A stretch of 64,000 nucleotides of DNA from Rhizobium sp. TH2. Lineage in GTDB: Bacteria > Pseudomonadota > Alphaproteobacteria > Rhizobiales > Rhizobiaceae. The translations under genes were made by a program, and so were the position numbers. This document shows, piece by piece, positions 33,862 to 42,323 of this stretch (position 1 is the stretch's first letter; each line of letters begins with the position of its first letter). The notes beneath the pieces are model-generated. The model made no database searches, was not told the origin of the DNA, and worked only from the letters and a program-made list of their open reading frames with translations. The stretch covers positions 3,658,001 through 3,722,000 of the forward strand of contig NZ_CP062231.1 of assembly GCF_024707525.1 (NCBI RefSeq), in the 5' to 3' direction.

Positions 33862-34980
33862 ATGCTCGACCCGATCATCCAGTTCTTCCAGAACATCTTC
33901 AGCGCGATCGGACGCGGCATCGGATATGTCATCGCCTGGATACTCTTCCCCTTCCTGAGCGCCGGCCGCTGGTATGCCTCGCGCGGCTTCATCCTCAAGG
34001 GCGTGGTCGGGTTGATCGTCGTCCTGCTTTTCATCGCCTACGGGCATTTCATCTACCAGACGCAGGTCTGGTACGGCTTCAACCCCGATCGTATCGCCGA
34101 TTACAAACTCGAAACCCGCACCCTCCCGGCCGGCGCACCATTGTCTGGTGAAGACCCTGCCGCGCCGAAGAAGTGCCAGCCGTCGGCGATCGTCGAGGTG
34201 ACGGCTGATCTGATCGACATGGAGGTCAATCAGAACAACTGGATTACGCAGGCGCCGCTCTACAAAATGGGGCTTTTCGGCATCGATTGGGACAACACGC
34301 CCTGGCTTGATAACAAGGCATCGTTCCAGCGCGGCGTGAACCAGGCAGTCCGCCGCACCACCGTGGAGCTTGTCGATCGGCTCGCCCGCGTGCGCGGTAC
34401 ATCGGGCATCAATGCGAAACTGCAGGTCGCCCGTTCCGCCTCGCTCTACGATGAGACGGCCTGGTACATCAACTTTCCCTTCAGCATCAGGGATCCCGCA
34501 TCCAAGCAGTTCAATATTGCGATGAATAACCTGAGGGGGTTCAACACGGAGCTGGCCAACTGCCAATCGATCTTCGATGGCCGCACCGACAACCTGCTGC
34601 AGTTCATGGACAACATTGCCAATGACCTTGGCAATACGTCGAGCATCCTGACCCAGCGCTCGCAGAACTACAATGCGGGCTGGTTCGACACGCGCGCGGA
34701 TGACCGGTTCTGGTTCACCTTCGGCCAGATCTACGGCTATTACTCCATCCTTTCGGCAGCCCGCGCCGATTTCGCACCCGTGGTCAAGGAGAAGAACCTC
34801 GGCGCACTCTGGCAACAGATGCTCGATCGCCTCCGCTCTTCGCTCAAAATCCAGCCGGTGATCATCTCGAATGGTGCGGAAGATGGCTGGATCATGCCCA
34901 CGCATCTGGCGACGCAGGGCTTTTATCTGCTGAACGCGCGCAACACGATTGTTGACATCCGCGACGTGCTCGATCGCTGA
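33862..34980 (+). CDS. DUF2333-type membrane protein, last gene of the SPFH/AAA operon
   Basis: 372 residues. Amphipathic N-terminus (IIQFFQNIFSAIGRGIGYVI) and a membrane segment at about 42-63 (GFILKGVVGLIVVLLFIAYG), followed by a large periplasmic domain: 'CQPSAIVEVTADLIDMEVNQNNWI', 'AVRRTTVELVDRLARVRGTSG', 'NFPFSI', 'YGYYSILSAARADFAPVVKEKNLGALWQQMLD', 'EDGWIMPTHLATQGFYLLNARNTIVDIRDVLD'. The family is known as DUF2333 and is uncharacterised. Together with the SPFH protein it provides the membrane part of the putative complex. A strong terminator follows at 35003. Confidence 0.87.
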   Translation: MLDPIIQFFQNIFSAIGRGIGYVIAWILFPFLSAGRWYASRGFILKGVVGLIVVLLFIAYGHFIYQTQVWYGFNPDRIADYKLETRTLPAGAPLSGEDPAAPKKCQPSAIVEVTADLIDMEVNQNNWITQAPLYKMGLFGIDWDNTPWLDNKASFQRGVNQAVRRTTVELVDRLARVRGTSGINAKLQVARSASLYDETAWYINFPFSIRDPASKQFNIAMNNLRGFNTELANCQSIFDGRTDNLLQFMDNIANDLGNTSSILTQRSQNYNAGWFDTRADDRFWFTFGQIYGYYSILSAARADFAPVVKEKNLGALWQQMLDRLRSSLKIQPVIISNGAEDGWIMPTHLATQGFYLLNARNTIVDIRDVLDR

Positions 34981-35002
34981 CGCGACAAGCTCCAAAAGAA
35001 AA

Positions 35003-35036
35003 AACTCCGTTTCCACGGTCATTTGGAAACGGAGTT
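35003..35036 (+). terminator. Intrinsic terminator of the SPFH/AAA operon
   Basis: 13-bp perfect stem AACTCCGTTTCCA / TGGAAACGGAGTT, 8-nt loop, followed by ATTCTGG. Located 22 nt after the DUF2333 stop. Confidence 0.88.
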
Positions 35037-35318
35037 ATTCTGGCTTGCCGCCGATCATTGCAGAGCACAGCCGATGAATTCGCCCTGAATCGAGGCTGCG
35101 CTCCGAAGCCATAAGTTGCACCGAAACCTTGCTCCGGCCTTGCCCGATGCAAGATATGGATCAATTCCGGTGATCTCTTATGAAATTCTCTTGCCTCCCT
35201 TGACCCGGCAATGCCGCTTGGTAGTTTGCGCGGTGATGACGACGGCGCACATCGACTGCCCAAATCCCTGGATTTCCGGGCAGCGAGCGAAACCAAGGCG
35301 CCCTTTCCGGAGAACGAA
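35037..35318. other. Upstream region of the aminotransferase gene
   Basis: 282 bp without a gene. A likely promoter at 35200-35227 is the only recognised element; an ORF reading into the aminotransferase from 35211 lacks family similarity. Confidence 0.5.
35200..35227 (+). promoter_or_regulatory. Probable promoter of the aminotransferase gene
   Basis: TTGACC (35200-35205), 16-nt spacer, TAGTTT (35222-35227), 91 nt before the start codon at 35319. Confidence 0.45.
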
Positions 35319-36647
35319 ATGTCAAATCGCCTGAACACGACGCCCAACGACATGCGGGCGTTCTGGATGCCCTTCACCGCCAACCGCCAGTTCAAGAAGG
35401 AGCCCAGGCTCTTCGTCAGCGCGAAGGACATGTATTACAAGACCCATGACGGCCGCACCGTGCTCGATGGCACCGCCGGCCTCTGGTGCGTGAACGCCGG
35501 CCACTGCCGCCCGAAGATCACCGAAGCCATCCAGCAGCAGGCCGGCGAGCTCGATTACGCCCCCGCCTTCCAGCTCGGCCACCCCAAGGCCTTCGAGCTT
35601 GCCAACCGCCTGATCGACATCGCACCCGAGGGCATGAGCCATGTGCTGTACACCAATTCCGGCTCTGAATCGGTAGAGACGGCGCTCAAGGTCGCACTCG
35701 CCTATCACCGCGTGAAGGGCAACGGCTCGCGCTTCCGCCTGATCGGCCGCGAGCGCGGCTATCACGGAGTCAATTTCGGCGGCATCTCTGTCGGCGGCAT
35801 CGTCGCCAACCGCAAGATGTTCGGCACGCTGCTCACCGGCGTCGACCACATGCCGCACACCCATTTCCCCGACAAGAATGCCTTCACCAAGGGCGAGCCG
35901 GAACATGGCGGCGACATCGCTTCCGAACTCGAGCGCATCGTAACCCTGCATGATGCGTCCACCATCGCGGCCGTCATCGTCGAGCCGGTCGCCGGCTCCA
36001 CCGGCGTCATCCTGCCGCCCAAGGGCTATCTCAAGAAGCTCCGCGAAATCTGCACCAAGCACGGCATCCTGCTGATCTTCGATGAAGTCATCACCGGCTT
36101 CGGCCGCCTCGGCACCCCCTTCGCCGCCGATTATTTCGGCGTCAAGCCCGACATGATCACCATGGCCAAGGGCCTCACCAACGGCGTGATCCCGATGGGC
36201 GCCGTCTTCGTGACCGACGAGATCCATGACGCCTTCATGCAAGGCCCGGAGCACATGATCGAGTTCTTCCACGGCTACACCTATTCGGGCAACCCGATCG
36301 CCTGTGCCGCAGCCCTCGGCACGCTCGACACCTACAAGGACGAAGGCCTGCTCACCCGCGGCACTGAGATGGCCCCCTATTGGGAAGAGGCGCTGCATTC
36401 GCTGAAGGATTGCCCGCATGTCATCGACATCCGGAACATCGGCCTGATCGGCGCGATCGAGCTCAAGCCGATCGACGGCGAGCCGACCAAGCGCGCCTTC
36501 TCCGCCTTCCTCAAGGCCTATGAGAAGGGCCTGCTGATCCGCACCACGGGCGATATCATTGCGCTGTCGCCGCCGCTGATTATCGAGAAGAGCCATATCG
36601 ACGAACTCGTCGGCAGGCTGCGCGACGTGCTGGTGGCGAACGCCTGA
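35319..36647 (+). CDS. Omega-amino acid:pyruvate aminotransferase (class III)
   Basis: 442 residues from ATG 35319 (MSNRLNTTPNDMRAFWMPF), preceded by CCGGAGAAC. Class III PLP enzyme: 'GTAGLWCVNAGHCRPKI', 'YTNSGSESVETALKVAL', 'RERGYHGVNFGGISVGG', 'VIVEPVAGSTGVILPPKGYL', 'LLIFDEVITGFGRLG', and the PLP lysine in 'MITMAKGLTNGVIPMGAV'. The sequence is of the beta-alanine/omega-amino acid:pyruvate transaminase type; exact amino donor unknown. Monocistronic between a promoter and a good terminator. Confidence 0.93.
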   Translation: MSNRLNTTPNDMRAFWMPFTANRQFKKEPRLFVSAKDMYYKTHDGRTVLDGTAGLWCVNAGHCRPKITEAIQQQAGELDYAPAFQLGHPKAFELANRLIDIAPEGMSHVLYTNSGSESVETALKVALAYHRVKGNGSRFRLIGRERGYHGVNFGGISVGGIVANRKMFGTLLTGVDHMPHTHFPDKNAFTKGEPEHGGDIASELERIVTLHDASTIAAVIVEPVAGSTGVILPPKGYLKKLREICTKHGILLIFDEVITGFGRLGTPFAADYFGVKPDMITMAKGLTNGVIPMGAVFVTDEIHDAFMQGPEHMIEFFHGYTYSGNPIACAAALGTLDTYKDEGLLTRGTEMAPYWEEALHSLKDCPHVIDIRNIGLIGAIELKPIDGEPTKRAFSAFLKAYEKGLLIRTTGDIIALSPPLIIEKSHIDELVGRLRDVLVANA

Positions 36648-36668
36648 GGGCGGTGCAAATGATGGAAT

Positions 36669-36698
36669 AAAAAAGGCGGCCGAAAGGTCGCCTTTTTT
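36669..36698 (+). terminator. Intrinsic terminator of the aminotransferase gene
   Basis: Stem AAAAAAGGCGGCC / GGTCGCCTTTTTT (one G-U pair) with a GAAA tetraloop and a 3' T run; 21 nt after the stop codon. Confidence 0.92.
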
Positions 36699-36751
36699 GC
36701 TACTCTGCGGAGAACCGATGTTTCACTAAGACAGCGCTGGGGGATTTTCAC

Positions 36752-37216
36752 ATGGACCAATTGAGCCTTACAAACCCTGTATTCGCGACATACGTCATCG
36801 CTGCGACATTGATGATCCTGAAGGGCGTTGCGATGTCCTGGCTGACGGTTATCCGCATGATGGGTGAAAATGGCGGCTTCAGAAATCCCGAGGACCTGAA
36901 AAAGACAATGGCCAACCCAAGGCCGAACGACACCCAATTGGCGCCCAACGAGCGCGTTGAGCGTATCCGCCGCATTCAGCTCAACGATCTCGAGAATCTT
37001 CCTTATTTCCTTGTTGCCGGGCTGCTCTATGTAACGACAGCCCCGCCGCTGCTCCTCGCGCAATTCCTCTTTTATGGCTATGTCGTGACGCGTCTGCTGC
37101 ACTTCGTTGCCTACTATACCGCCCAGATTCATGACATTCGCGCGGCACTATGGACACCGGGCTCACTCATCATCATCTTCATGGCGGGCAGCACGTTCGC
37201 GAGCGCTGTTTGGTGA
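36752..37216 (+). CDS. MAPEG-family membrane protein
   Basis: 154 residues, four membrane segments. The MAPEG (membrane-associated eicosanoid/glutathione metabolism) signature 'ERVERIRRIQLNDLENLPYFLVAGLLYV' is present, with the conserved Arg and Asn of the glutathione site, followed by 'YVVTRLLHFVAYYTAQIHDIRA'. It resembles microsomal PGE synthase-1-type members; bacterial homologues have glutathione transferase or peroxidase activity. Monocistronic. Confidence 0.92.
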   Translation: MDQLSLTNPVFATYVIAATLMILKGVAMSWLTVIRMMGENGGFRNPEDLKKTMANPRPNDTQLAPNERVERIRRIQLNDLENLPYFLVAGLLYVTTAPPLLLAQFLFYGYVVTRLLHFVAYYTAQIHDIRAALWTPGSLIIIFMAGSTFASAVW

Positions 37217-37349
37217 GCGGCCAACCCACCCTACTCCGCTAACCATCATCACAGCGCCCGCCGGAACGCATGTCACAATGAAGGTGTTGGATATTGCTAC
37301 CTCGACCACTACATGAGTGGATGAAGGCAGCTGGAACCGGGAGAAGGCG

Positions 37350-38060
37350 ATGAAGGCTCTTATAAAATCCACTCTCTCCTCGTACCTGGTGGTGGCCGGC
37401 CTCCTGGGTTTCTCATGTACCGATGCTCAAGCCGATGATTGCCAAGCGGCCCCCACGCCGGGTATCGACTGGCAGGATTGCGACAAGAAGCTCCTGATGC
37501 TGGGCGGCAGCAATCTCGAAGGCGCCAAGCTGGTCGGCACCGATTTCACCACCACCGATCTCAGCGATGCGAGCCTGCTCGGGGCAAATCTCGAGAAGGC
37601 CAAGCTTTTGCGGGCGACGCTCGCCCGTTCGGCCGCCAAGGGCGCAAGCTTTGTACGCGCCGAGGCCTACCGCACCGACTTCACGGGCATAGGCGCCGAC
37701 GACGCGAATTTCGAAAGCGCCGAGCTTCAGCGCTCCAATTTCAAGGACGCCAAGCTTTCCAACGTCAATTTTACCAAGGCCGATCTCGGCAGGTCGCAGT
37801 TCGATGGCGCCGAAGTCGGCGGCAGCCGCTTCTCGCTGGCCAATCTGGCGCGCGCAGATTTCCGTGCCACGCATTTCTCCAGCCCCGTCGATTTTGAGCG
37901 CGCCTTCTTCTTCCTCACCCGTGTCGAGGGCGTCGATCTATCGACCGCAACCGGGCTGAGCCAATGGCAGCTCGACATGGCCTGCGGCGACGACAAGACC
38001 GTGCTTCCCGAGGGATTGAAGAAACCCGACCAATGGCCCTGCAAATTCCAGCAGGAGTGA
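37350..38060 (+). CDS. Exported pentapeptide-repeat protein
   Basis: 236 residues from ATG 37350, preceded by GGGAGAAGGCG. Signal peptide 'YLVVAGLLGFSCTDAQA'. The mature part consists of right-handed quadrilateral beta-helix repeats A(D/N)LXX: 'NLEGAKLVGTDFTTTDLSDA', 'SLLGANLEKAKLLRATLARS', 'AEAYRTDFTGIGADDANFES', 'DLGRSQFDGAEVGGSRFSLA'. The C-terminal 40 residues have Cys in 'DMACGDDKTVLPEGL' and 'WPCKFQQE', which may form a disulfide with the N-terminal Cys pair. Function unknown. Confidence 0.9.
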   Translation: MKALIKSTLSSYLVVAGLLGFSCTDAQADDCQAAPTPGIDWQDCDKKLLMLGGSNLEGAKLVGTDFTTTDLSDASLLGANLEKAKLLRATLARSAAKGASFVRAEAYRTDFTGIGADDANFESAELQRSNFKDAKLSNVNFTKADLGRSQFDGAEVGGSRFSLANLARADFRATHFSSPVDFERAFFFLTRVEGVDLSTATGLSQWQLDMACGDDKTVLPEGLKKPDQWPCKFQQE

Positions 38061-38092
38061 CAGGCTTAGCGAGTTGGAGAACGCCTCACGCG

Positions 38093-38989
38093 TCAAGTCG
38101 GCCGAACGGAGCGATGATCGCTTGATGCCTCTTGCAGCCAGTTGGCAAAGGTCTGCATCGCGCGCGTCGGGCTTTTGCTCTGCAGCCGGGTCAGCCAGTA
38201 GCTGCCGGTCGAAATCGAAACCTTGAACGGCTGCGCGATCGCACCTGAGCCGAGCAACCTCTGAAACATCAACGGCGGCGCGAGCGCCACGCCCGCCCCT
38301 TGCACTGCCGCTTCCATCATGGCGAGCGACGAGTCAAACACCATCCCCCGCAGTGGCGATGTCAGATCCTTCACACCGGCCGCGGCGAGCCAGCCGGGCC
38401 ATTCATCGCTGCGATAGGATTTAAGCAGCGTATGCCTGAAGATATCCTCGGGCGCGGACAGACCGGCGGCGATGTCGGGACTGCACAGCACTGAGAGCGG
38501 CGCTTCGAACAGTTCCGCCGCATCCAGCCCATGCCACGCGCCGGAGCCGAATCGTATCGCATAATCCAGCCCCTCGGCTGCGATATCGACGCGATTGTTG
38601 TTCGTCGAAAGCCTGAGATCGATGAACGGGGCGTGCGTCCGGAATGCCCCCAGCCTCGGCAGCAGCCAGCCCACTGTGAACGTACCGACGGCGCCGACGG
38701 TCAGCACCTCCCTGACATGACCGCCTTCGAAACGATCGAGCGCATCGCCCATGCGATCGAACGATTCCCGCACCACCGGCAGCAATGCCTCGCCCTCCTC
38801 CGTCACCATCAGGCCGCGTGGCAGCCGCCGGAAAAGCGACACGCCGAGCAGCGCTTCGAGATGCTTCACCTGATGGCTCACGGCAGCCTGCGTGACGAAG
38901 AGTTCGATGGCCGCGCGGGTAAAACTGAGATGGCGCGCGGAGGCTTCGAACGCACGGAGCGCATTGAGAGGGAGACGCGGTCGATCCAT
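38093..38989 (-). CDS. ampR: AmpR-type LysR-family regulator
   Basis: 298 residues from ATG 38989. The helix-turn-helix region LPLNALRAFEASARHLSFTR and 'AAIELFVTQAAVSHQVKHLE' is characteristic of AmpR and relatives, and the effector domain keeps AmpR hallmarks: 'GAVGTFTVGWLLPRLG', 'LSTNNNRVDIAAEGLDYAIRFGSGAWHG', 'YRSDEWPGWLAAAGV', 'MVFDSSLAMMEAAVQGAGVALAPP', 'STGSYWLTRLQSK'. AmpR senses peptidoglycan muropeptides (anhydro-MurNAc peptides versus UDP-MurNAc pentapeptide) and controls beta-lactamase genes. It is divergent from a B3 metallo-beta-lactamase gene, the classical ampR-ampC geometry but with a different enzyme class. Confidence 0.9.
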   Translation of the reverse strand: MDRPRLPLNALRAFEASARHLSFTRAAIELFVTQAAVSHQVKHLEALLGVSLFRRLPRGLMVTEEGEALLPVVRESFDRMGDALDRFEGGHVREVLTVGAVGTFTVGWLLPRLGAFRTHAPFIDLRLSTNNNRVDIAAEGLDYAIRFGSGAWHGLDAAELFEAPLSVLCSPDIAAGLSAPEDIFRHTLLKSYRSDEWPGWLAAAGVKDLTSPLRGMVFDSSLAMMEAAVQGAGVALAPPLMFQRLLGSGAIAQPFKVSISTGSYWLTRLQSKSPTRAMQTFANWLQEASSDHRSVRPT

Positions 38990-39108
38990 TGAGACCCAAG
39001 ATTTTCTAATGCCTGCGGCGAGATTTGATCGTTTGTCGCTCGCACTCGCGGCGAATATGTGTCGAAGCGGCCTCGAAACGGGCCGCCAGCGAAAAGGAAA
39101 TATTCGAC
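38990..39108. promoter_or_regulatory. Divergent control region of ampR and the metallo-beta-lactamase gene
   Basis: 119 bp shared by the two divergent start codons. By analogy with other AmpR systems it should contain LysR-type T-N11-A sites and both promoters. The AT-rich part 38999-39025 (starting AAGATTTTCTAATGC) is the best place for the operator; no single motif is compelling. Confidence 0.5.
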
Positions 39109-39963
39109 ATGAGAAAAATATTGTCATCTGCGATTGCATTGTTAGTCACGTCCTGCATGGCAGCGACCGCTTTCGCCGCCCAGCCCGCCGCGTGGACAAA
39201 GCCGACGAAGCCATTCAAGATTCTCGACAACATCTACTATGTCGGCACCGAAGGCCTGGCGTCCTACCTCATCGTCTCCGACCAGGGCGCGATCCTGCTC
39301 GACGGCACGCTGGCCGAAAATGCCGGGCATATCGAAAAGAACATCCGCGCGCTGGGCTTCGAACTGAGTGACGTAAAGATCATCCTCAACAGCCACGCTC
39401 ATTTCGACCATGCCGCCGGCATCGCGCAACTGAAACAGGATACCGGTGCAAAGGTCATGGCGATGCAAGCGGACCGCTCCGCGCTCGAGAACGGCAAGCA
39501 GGAGGGCGATACCAATTACGGCGGCGCCACTTTCCCCGCCGTCAAGGTCGACCGGGTGCTGAATGACGGCGACGTGGTGACACTCGGCAAGGTGAATATG
39601 GTCGCCATAGCCACGCCGGGGCACACCAAAGGCTGCACCACATGGCAGACCGCCGCCACGGACAATGGTGTATCGCGCCGCGTCGTGTTCCCGTGCAGCA
39701 TCACCGTCGCGGGCAACATACTGGTCGGCAACAAGGGCTATCCCGGTATCGTCGAGGATTTCCGCCGGAGCTTCGAGCGGATGGCGTCGCTTGAGGCCGA
39801 TATCGTGCTTCCCGCACACCCGGAATTCGCCGGCGTGTTTCAACGCGAGGCGAAGCAGGAAGCCGGCGACAAGGACGCATACGTCGATACCGAACTGCTG
39901 CCGCGCCTGGTGAAAAAGTCGAAGATTGCCTTCGAGAAGGAACTCAAGGCCGCACAGAAATAG
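39109..39963 (+). CDS. Subclass B3 metallo-beta-lactamase
   Basis: 284 residues from ATG 39109 (AAGGAAATATTCGAC upstream). Signal peptide 'ILSSAIALLVTSCMAATAFA'. Zinc ligands are all visible: 'LNSHAHFDHAAGI' (HxHxDH, the B3 form), 'TPGHTKGCTTWQT' (second His, B3-specific GHTxGCTTW) and 'LPAHPEFAG' (third His). Members hydrolyse penicillins, cephalosporins and often carbapenems in the periplasm. Natural B3 enzymes are known from environmental proteobacteria. The divergent ampR makes inducible expression likely; this is inference. Terminated at 39981. Confidence 0.93.
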   Translation: MRKILSSAIALLVTSCMAATAFAAQPAAWTKPTKPFKILDNIYYVGTEGLASYLIVSDQGAILLDGTLAENAGHIEKNIRALGFELSDVKIILNSHAHFDHAAGIAQLKQDTGAKVMAMQADRSALENGKQEGDTNYGGATFPAVKVDRVLNDGDVVTLGKVNMVAIATPGHTKGCTTWQTAATDNGVSRRVVFPCSITVAGNILVGNKGYPGIVEDFRRSFERMASLEADIVLPAHPEFAGVFQREAKQEAGDKDAYVDTELLPRLVKKSKIAFEKELKAAQK

Positions 39964-39980
39964 TTGGTCGAGGAATTGTT

Positions 39981-40013
39981 GAGCATGCCCCGCCGCTCCG
40001 TCGGGGCATGCTC
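39981..40013 (+). terminator. Terminator of the metallo-beta-lactamase gene
   Basis: Stem GAGCATGCCCC / GGGGCATGCTC, 11-nt loop, 17 nt after the stop. No marked T run; may work in both directions. Confidence 0.75.
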
Positions 40014-40041
40014 TCAGCGGCCGCAATTTCTTGCGATACCC

Positions 40042-41062
40042 CTATTTCAGTGAGCCTAAGCGGCCGAGCACGGAGTGGGCCTCATCCATCATCTCATGCA
40101 CCACTTCGCGGGCCGGACGAACGTGCTTCACCTGACCGCAAACCTGGCCCGCATAGAGCGCCAGCGCTTCCATGTCGCCTGTCATGCCGCGCAGGGGCGA
40201 ATAGGTGCTCAGGCGATAGACCGGTTCGCCCTCGTCGTGCGCGATGACCTCGCGTGCGAAATCATCCGGCCCATGTCCGAGCAGGTCGTCGGCATAGAGC
40301 TTGGTGAATGCTGTTCTCGATTGTCCTGACGGGCGATTGTGGCGGCCAGCCGATGGCAAATACGTCGGAATAGACCGTATCCTCCGACCCGGCATCGACG
40401 ACGCGCTGCTTGTGATAGTCATGCGCATAGGACTCTTTTGTCGCCAGGAACGCCGTTCCGCAGTGAATGCCTTCCGCGCCGAGCGCAAGTGCCGCGACCA
40501 GGCTCGCACCGGAGCCGAAACCGCCGGCGCCGGCAACAGGTATGGTTACAGCGGCGGCTACCTGCGGAAGCAGCACCATCGAGGTCACCTTGCCGTGAAC
40601 GTGTCCGCCGGCTTCGACCCCCTGGCAGATGATCGCATCCGCGCCGGCGCGCTCGGCGGCAATGGCGTCGGCCAGGTTTCCGACCTGATAGAGAACCTTG
40701 CATCCGGCCTTGTGCGCCCGCTCGACAATATCCGGCCGCACGTCGCAAAAAAACACCATGACCTCGATCTGTGCGGAGAAGCAGGCATCCAGCTCCTCGT
40801 CCAGCAGAGCAGGGTCGGTGGCGGACGGAACAAGATTGACCCCGAAGGCGCGATTGGTCCTGTCTTTCACCGCCGCGATTTCACGCCGGATCAGCTCGGG
40901 CCTTTCCCTGACCATGCCTATACAGCCGAAGGCACCCGCCGCCGTCACGGCAGCACAGAGTTCCGAGCGGCCGGGGCCACCCATGCCGGACTGGATGATC
41001 GGATAGTCGCAGCCCAACAAATCCGTCAGGCGCGTCCGCAAAGGTTCAGGAGGATTGATCAT
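40042..41062 (-). pseudogene. Frameshifted nitronate monooxygenase
   Basis: The start MINPPEPLRTRLTDLLGCDYP and core ('PIIQSGMGGPGRSELCAAVTAAG', 'GADAIICQGVEAGGHVHGKV', 'VAGAGGFGSGASLVAALALGA', 'GTAFLATKES') belong to the FMN-dependent 2-nitropropane dioxygenase/nitronate monooxygenase family. Reading frame 1 runs until 40262 but loses family similarity after '...SPVRTIEN' at about 40316; the continuation 'AFTKLYADDLLGHGPDDFA', 'PVYRLSTYSPLRGMTGDMEA', 'ALYAGQVCGQVKHVRPAREV' is in another frame and ends at 40042. One extra nucleotide near 40311-40315 explains it. Either a recent inactivating indel or a sequencing error. Start ATG 41062 is preceded by GAGGGTGG. Confidence 0.85.
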
Positions 41063-41148
41063 CGACGCCACCCTCTGCCGAGAATTCACCAAGCCGAAGC
41101 CGCATAAAACGCCTCACCCACACCAAAAGCAATGACCAGTCGCCGTGT

Positions 41149-41721
41149 TCACGAAAACGGTACGCGCGGGTCCTGCAGCAGGTAAAACTCGCCAACCGGC
41201 GTGACGTCGGTGATGAGAAAGCCGAAGACCGGCCGGTCCCGGGGATCGACATGACCTTCGCTGAAGCGCAGCCGGTCGAAGCTCTCGAAATTGCTCTTGA
41301 AATGTGCAAACCGGTTGGACGAGATGAGGTCCGGATCGGGGTTGATCTGGTCGAACGACAGCCCGTCGTAGAAGTCGCTCGGCTTGCCACGGATCTCCTG
41401 CAGTTCGAATTCGAACTCGATCCAGGCCAGTCCGCTATTGTTCGTGGGGACAACGCGCAGGTGCAGCCCACCCTCGCCCAGCGCATTATTTCCGCTCCTG
41501 ATCACCAGCGTCACGGGATTGGCCGAGTCGAGCTGCTCGCGGATTTCGATCGGGTCGGCCTTCGTCCCCGAGCCGGTCACCGACAGGATGCTGAAGCCGC
41601 CAAGCTCGTCGGAAAAGGAATAATCCCCGGCATACCAGCGCCCGTCGTCAGCCGGCCCGGCACTGATCGTCAGCAGCGACAGTGTCAGCAATGCAGCCAG
41701 ATTTCGCAAATGACGCATCAT
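41149..41721 (-). CDS. Exported protein of unknown function
   Basis: 190 residues from ATG 41721 (TTGGGAGCC upstream). Signal peptide 'RHLRNLAALLTLSLLTISAG'. The mature part is rich in beta-strand patterns: 'GRWYAGDYSFSDELGGFSIL', 'KADPIEIREQLDSANPVTLVI', 'GLAWIEFEFELQEIRGKPSDFYDGLSFDQ', 'RPVFGFLITDVTPVGEFYLLQDPRVPFS'. No family recognised. It resembles small secreted proteins found in rhizobia; no partner gene. Confidence 0.7.
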   Translation of the reverse strand: MMRHLRNLAALLTLSLLTISAGPADDGRWYAGDYSFSDELGGFSILSVTGSGTKADPIEIREQLDSANPVTLVIRSGNNALGEGGLHLRVVPTNNSGLAWIEFEFELQEIRGKPSDFYDGLSFDQINPDPDLISSNRFAHFKSNFESFDRLRFSEGHVDPRDRPVFGFLITDVTPVGEFYLLQDPRVPFS

Positions 41722-41850
41722 CGCCGTGGCTCCCAAGGCGGAGTATCGCAGCGATACCGAGAATTTCAAGCGCGCATTGAAGGCGATGCCTTCGCCGCCG
41801 GAACCGGCGCGCCTTTCCGGCGATTATAGTGGGCAACCGAGGATCGACGA

Positions 41851-42177
41851 ATGCCCAGATACATCACCATCGGCTATGGCGACCAGGCCGGATATGACAG
41901 GACGCCGCAAGCTGCCAGGCAGGCAGCCCACGATCACGATGCATGGCTCAAGGAGCGCGGCGTGGTGATGGGCATCGCCGAAACGCCGGTACAGGTGCGA
42001 AATCCCGATGGCACCGGCGTCGCCACCAAAGCCGGCCCCTTCATGTCGTCAAACCTGCCCATCGCCGGCTTCTCGATCATGGAGGCCAGAGACCTCGACG
42101 AGGCAATCGCGCTGGCATCGAAATCTCCATGCGCCGTCGCCCATGGCGTGATCGAAATCTGGCCTCTCAAGGAATAG
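41851..42177 (+). CDS. YCII-related (DGPF-type) small protein
   Basis: 108 residues. 'PRYITIGYGDQAGYDRTPQAARQAAHDHDAWLKERGVVM', 'VRNPDGTGVATKAGPFMSSNLPIAGFSIMEARDLDEAIALAS' and 'CAVAHGVIEIWPLKE' give the YCII/dimeric ferredoxin-like pattern. Function unknown. Compare the second YCII gene at 59843, which sits beside an ECF sigma factor; no such gene is here. Confidence 0.82.
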   Translation: MPRYITIGYGDQAGYDRTPQAARQAAHDHDAWLKERGVVMGIAETPVQVRNPDGTGVATKAGPFMSSNLPIAGFSIMEARDLDEAIALASKSPCAVAHGVIEIWPLKE

Positions 42178-42323
42178 CAAAGCCCACTCATCCTCGACTT
42201 GATCAAGGCACCAGCGATAGCGGCATTCGGCGTCGCAGCGGGACAGTCCGTTGACGCCCCCTTGCGGAATGATGCAACCTGTCGAAACGAAGGAAAGCGC
42301 TATTGCCATGCACCGCGATCGCC

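Noticed and set aside
35322..36596. 424-codon minus-strand frame opposite the aminotransferase gene
   Set aside because: Antisense shadow without motif; the plus-strand frame has a ribosome site, the PLP lysine and a terminator.
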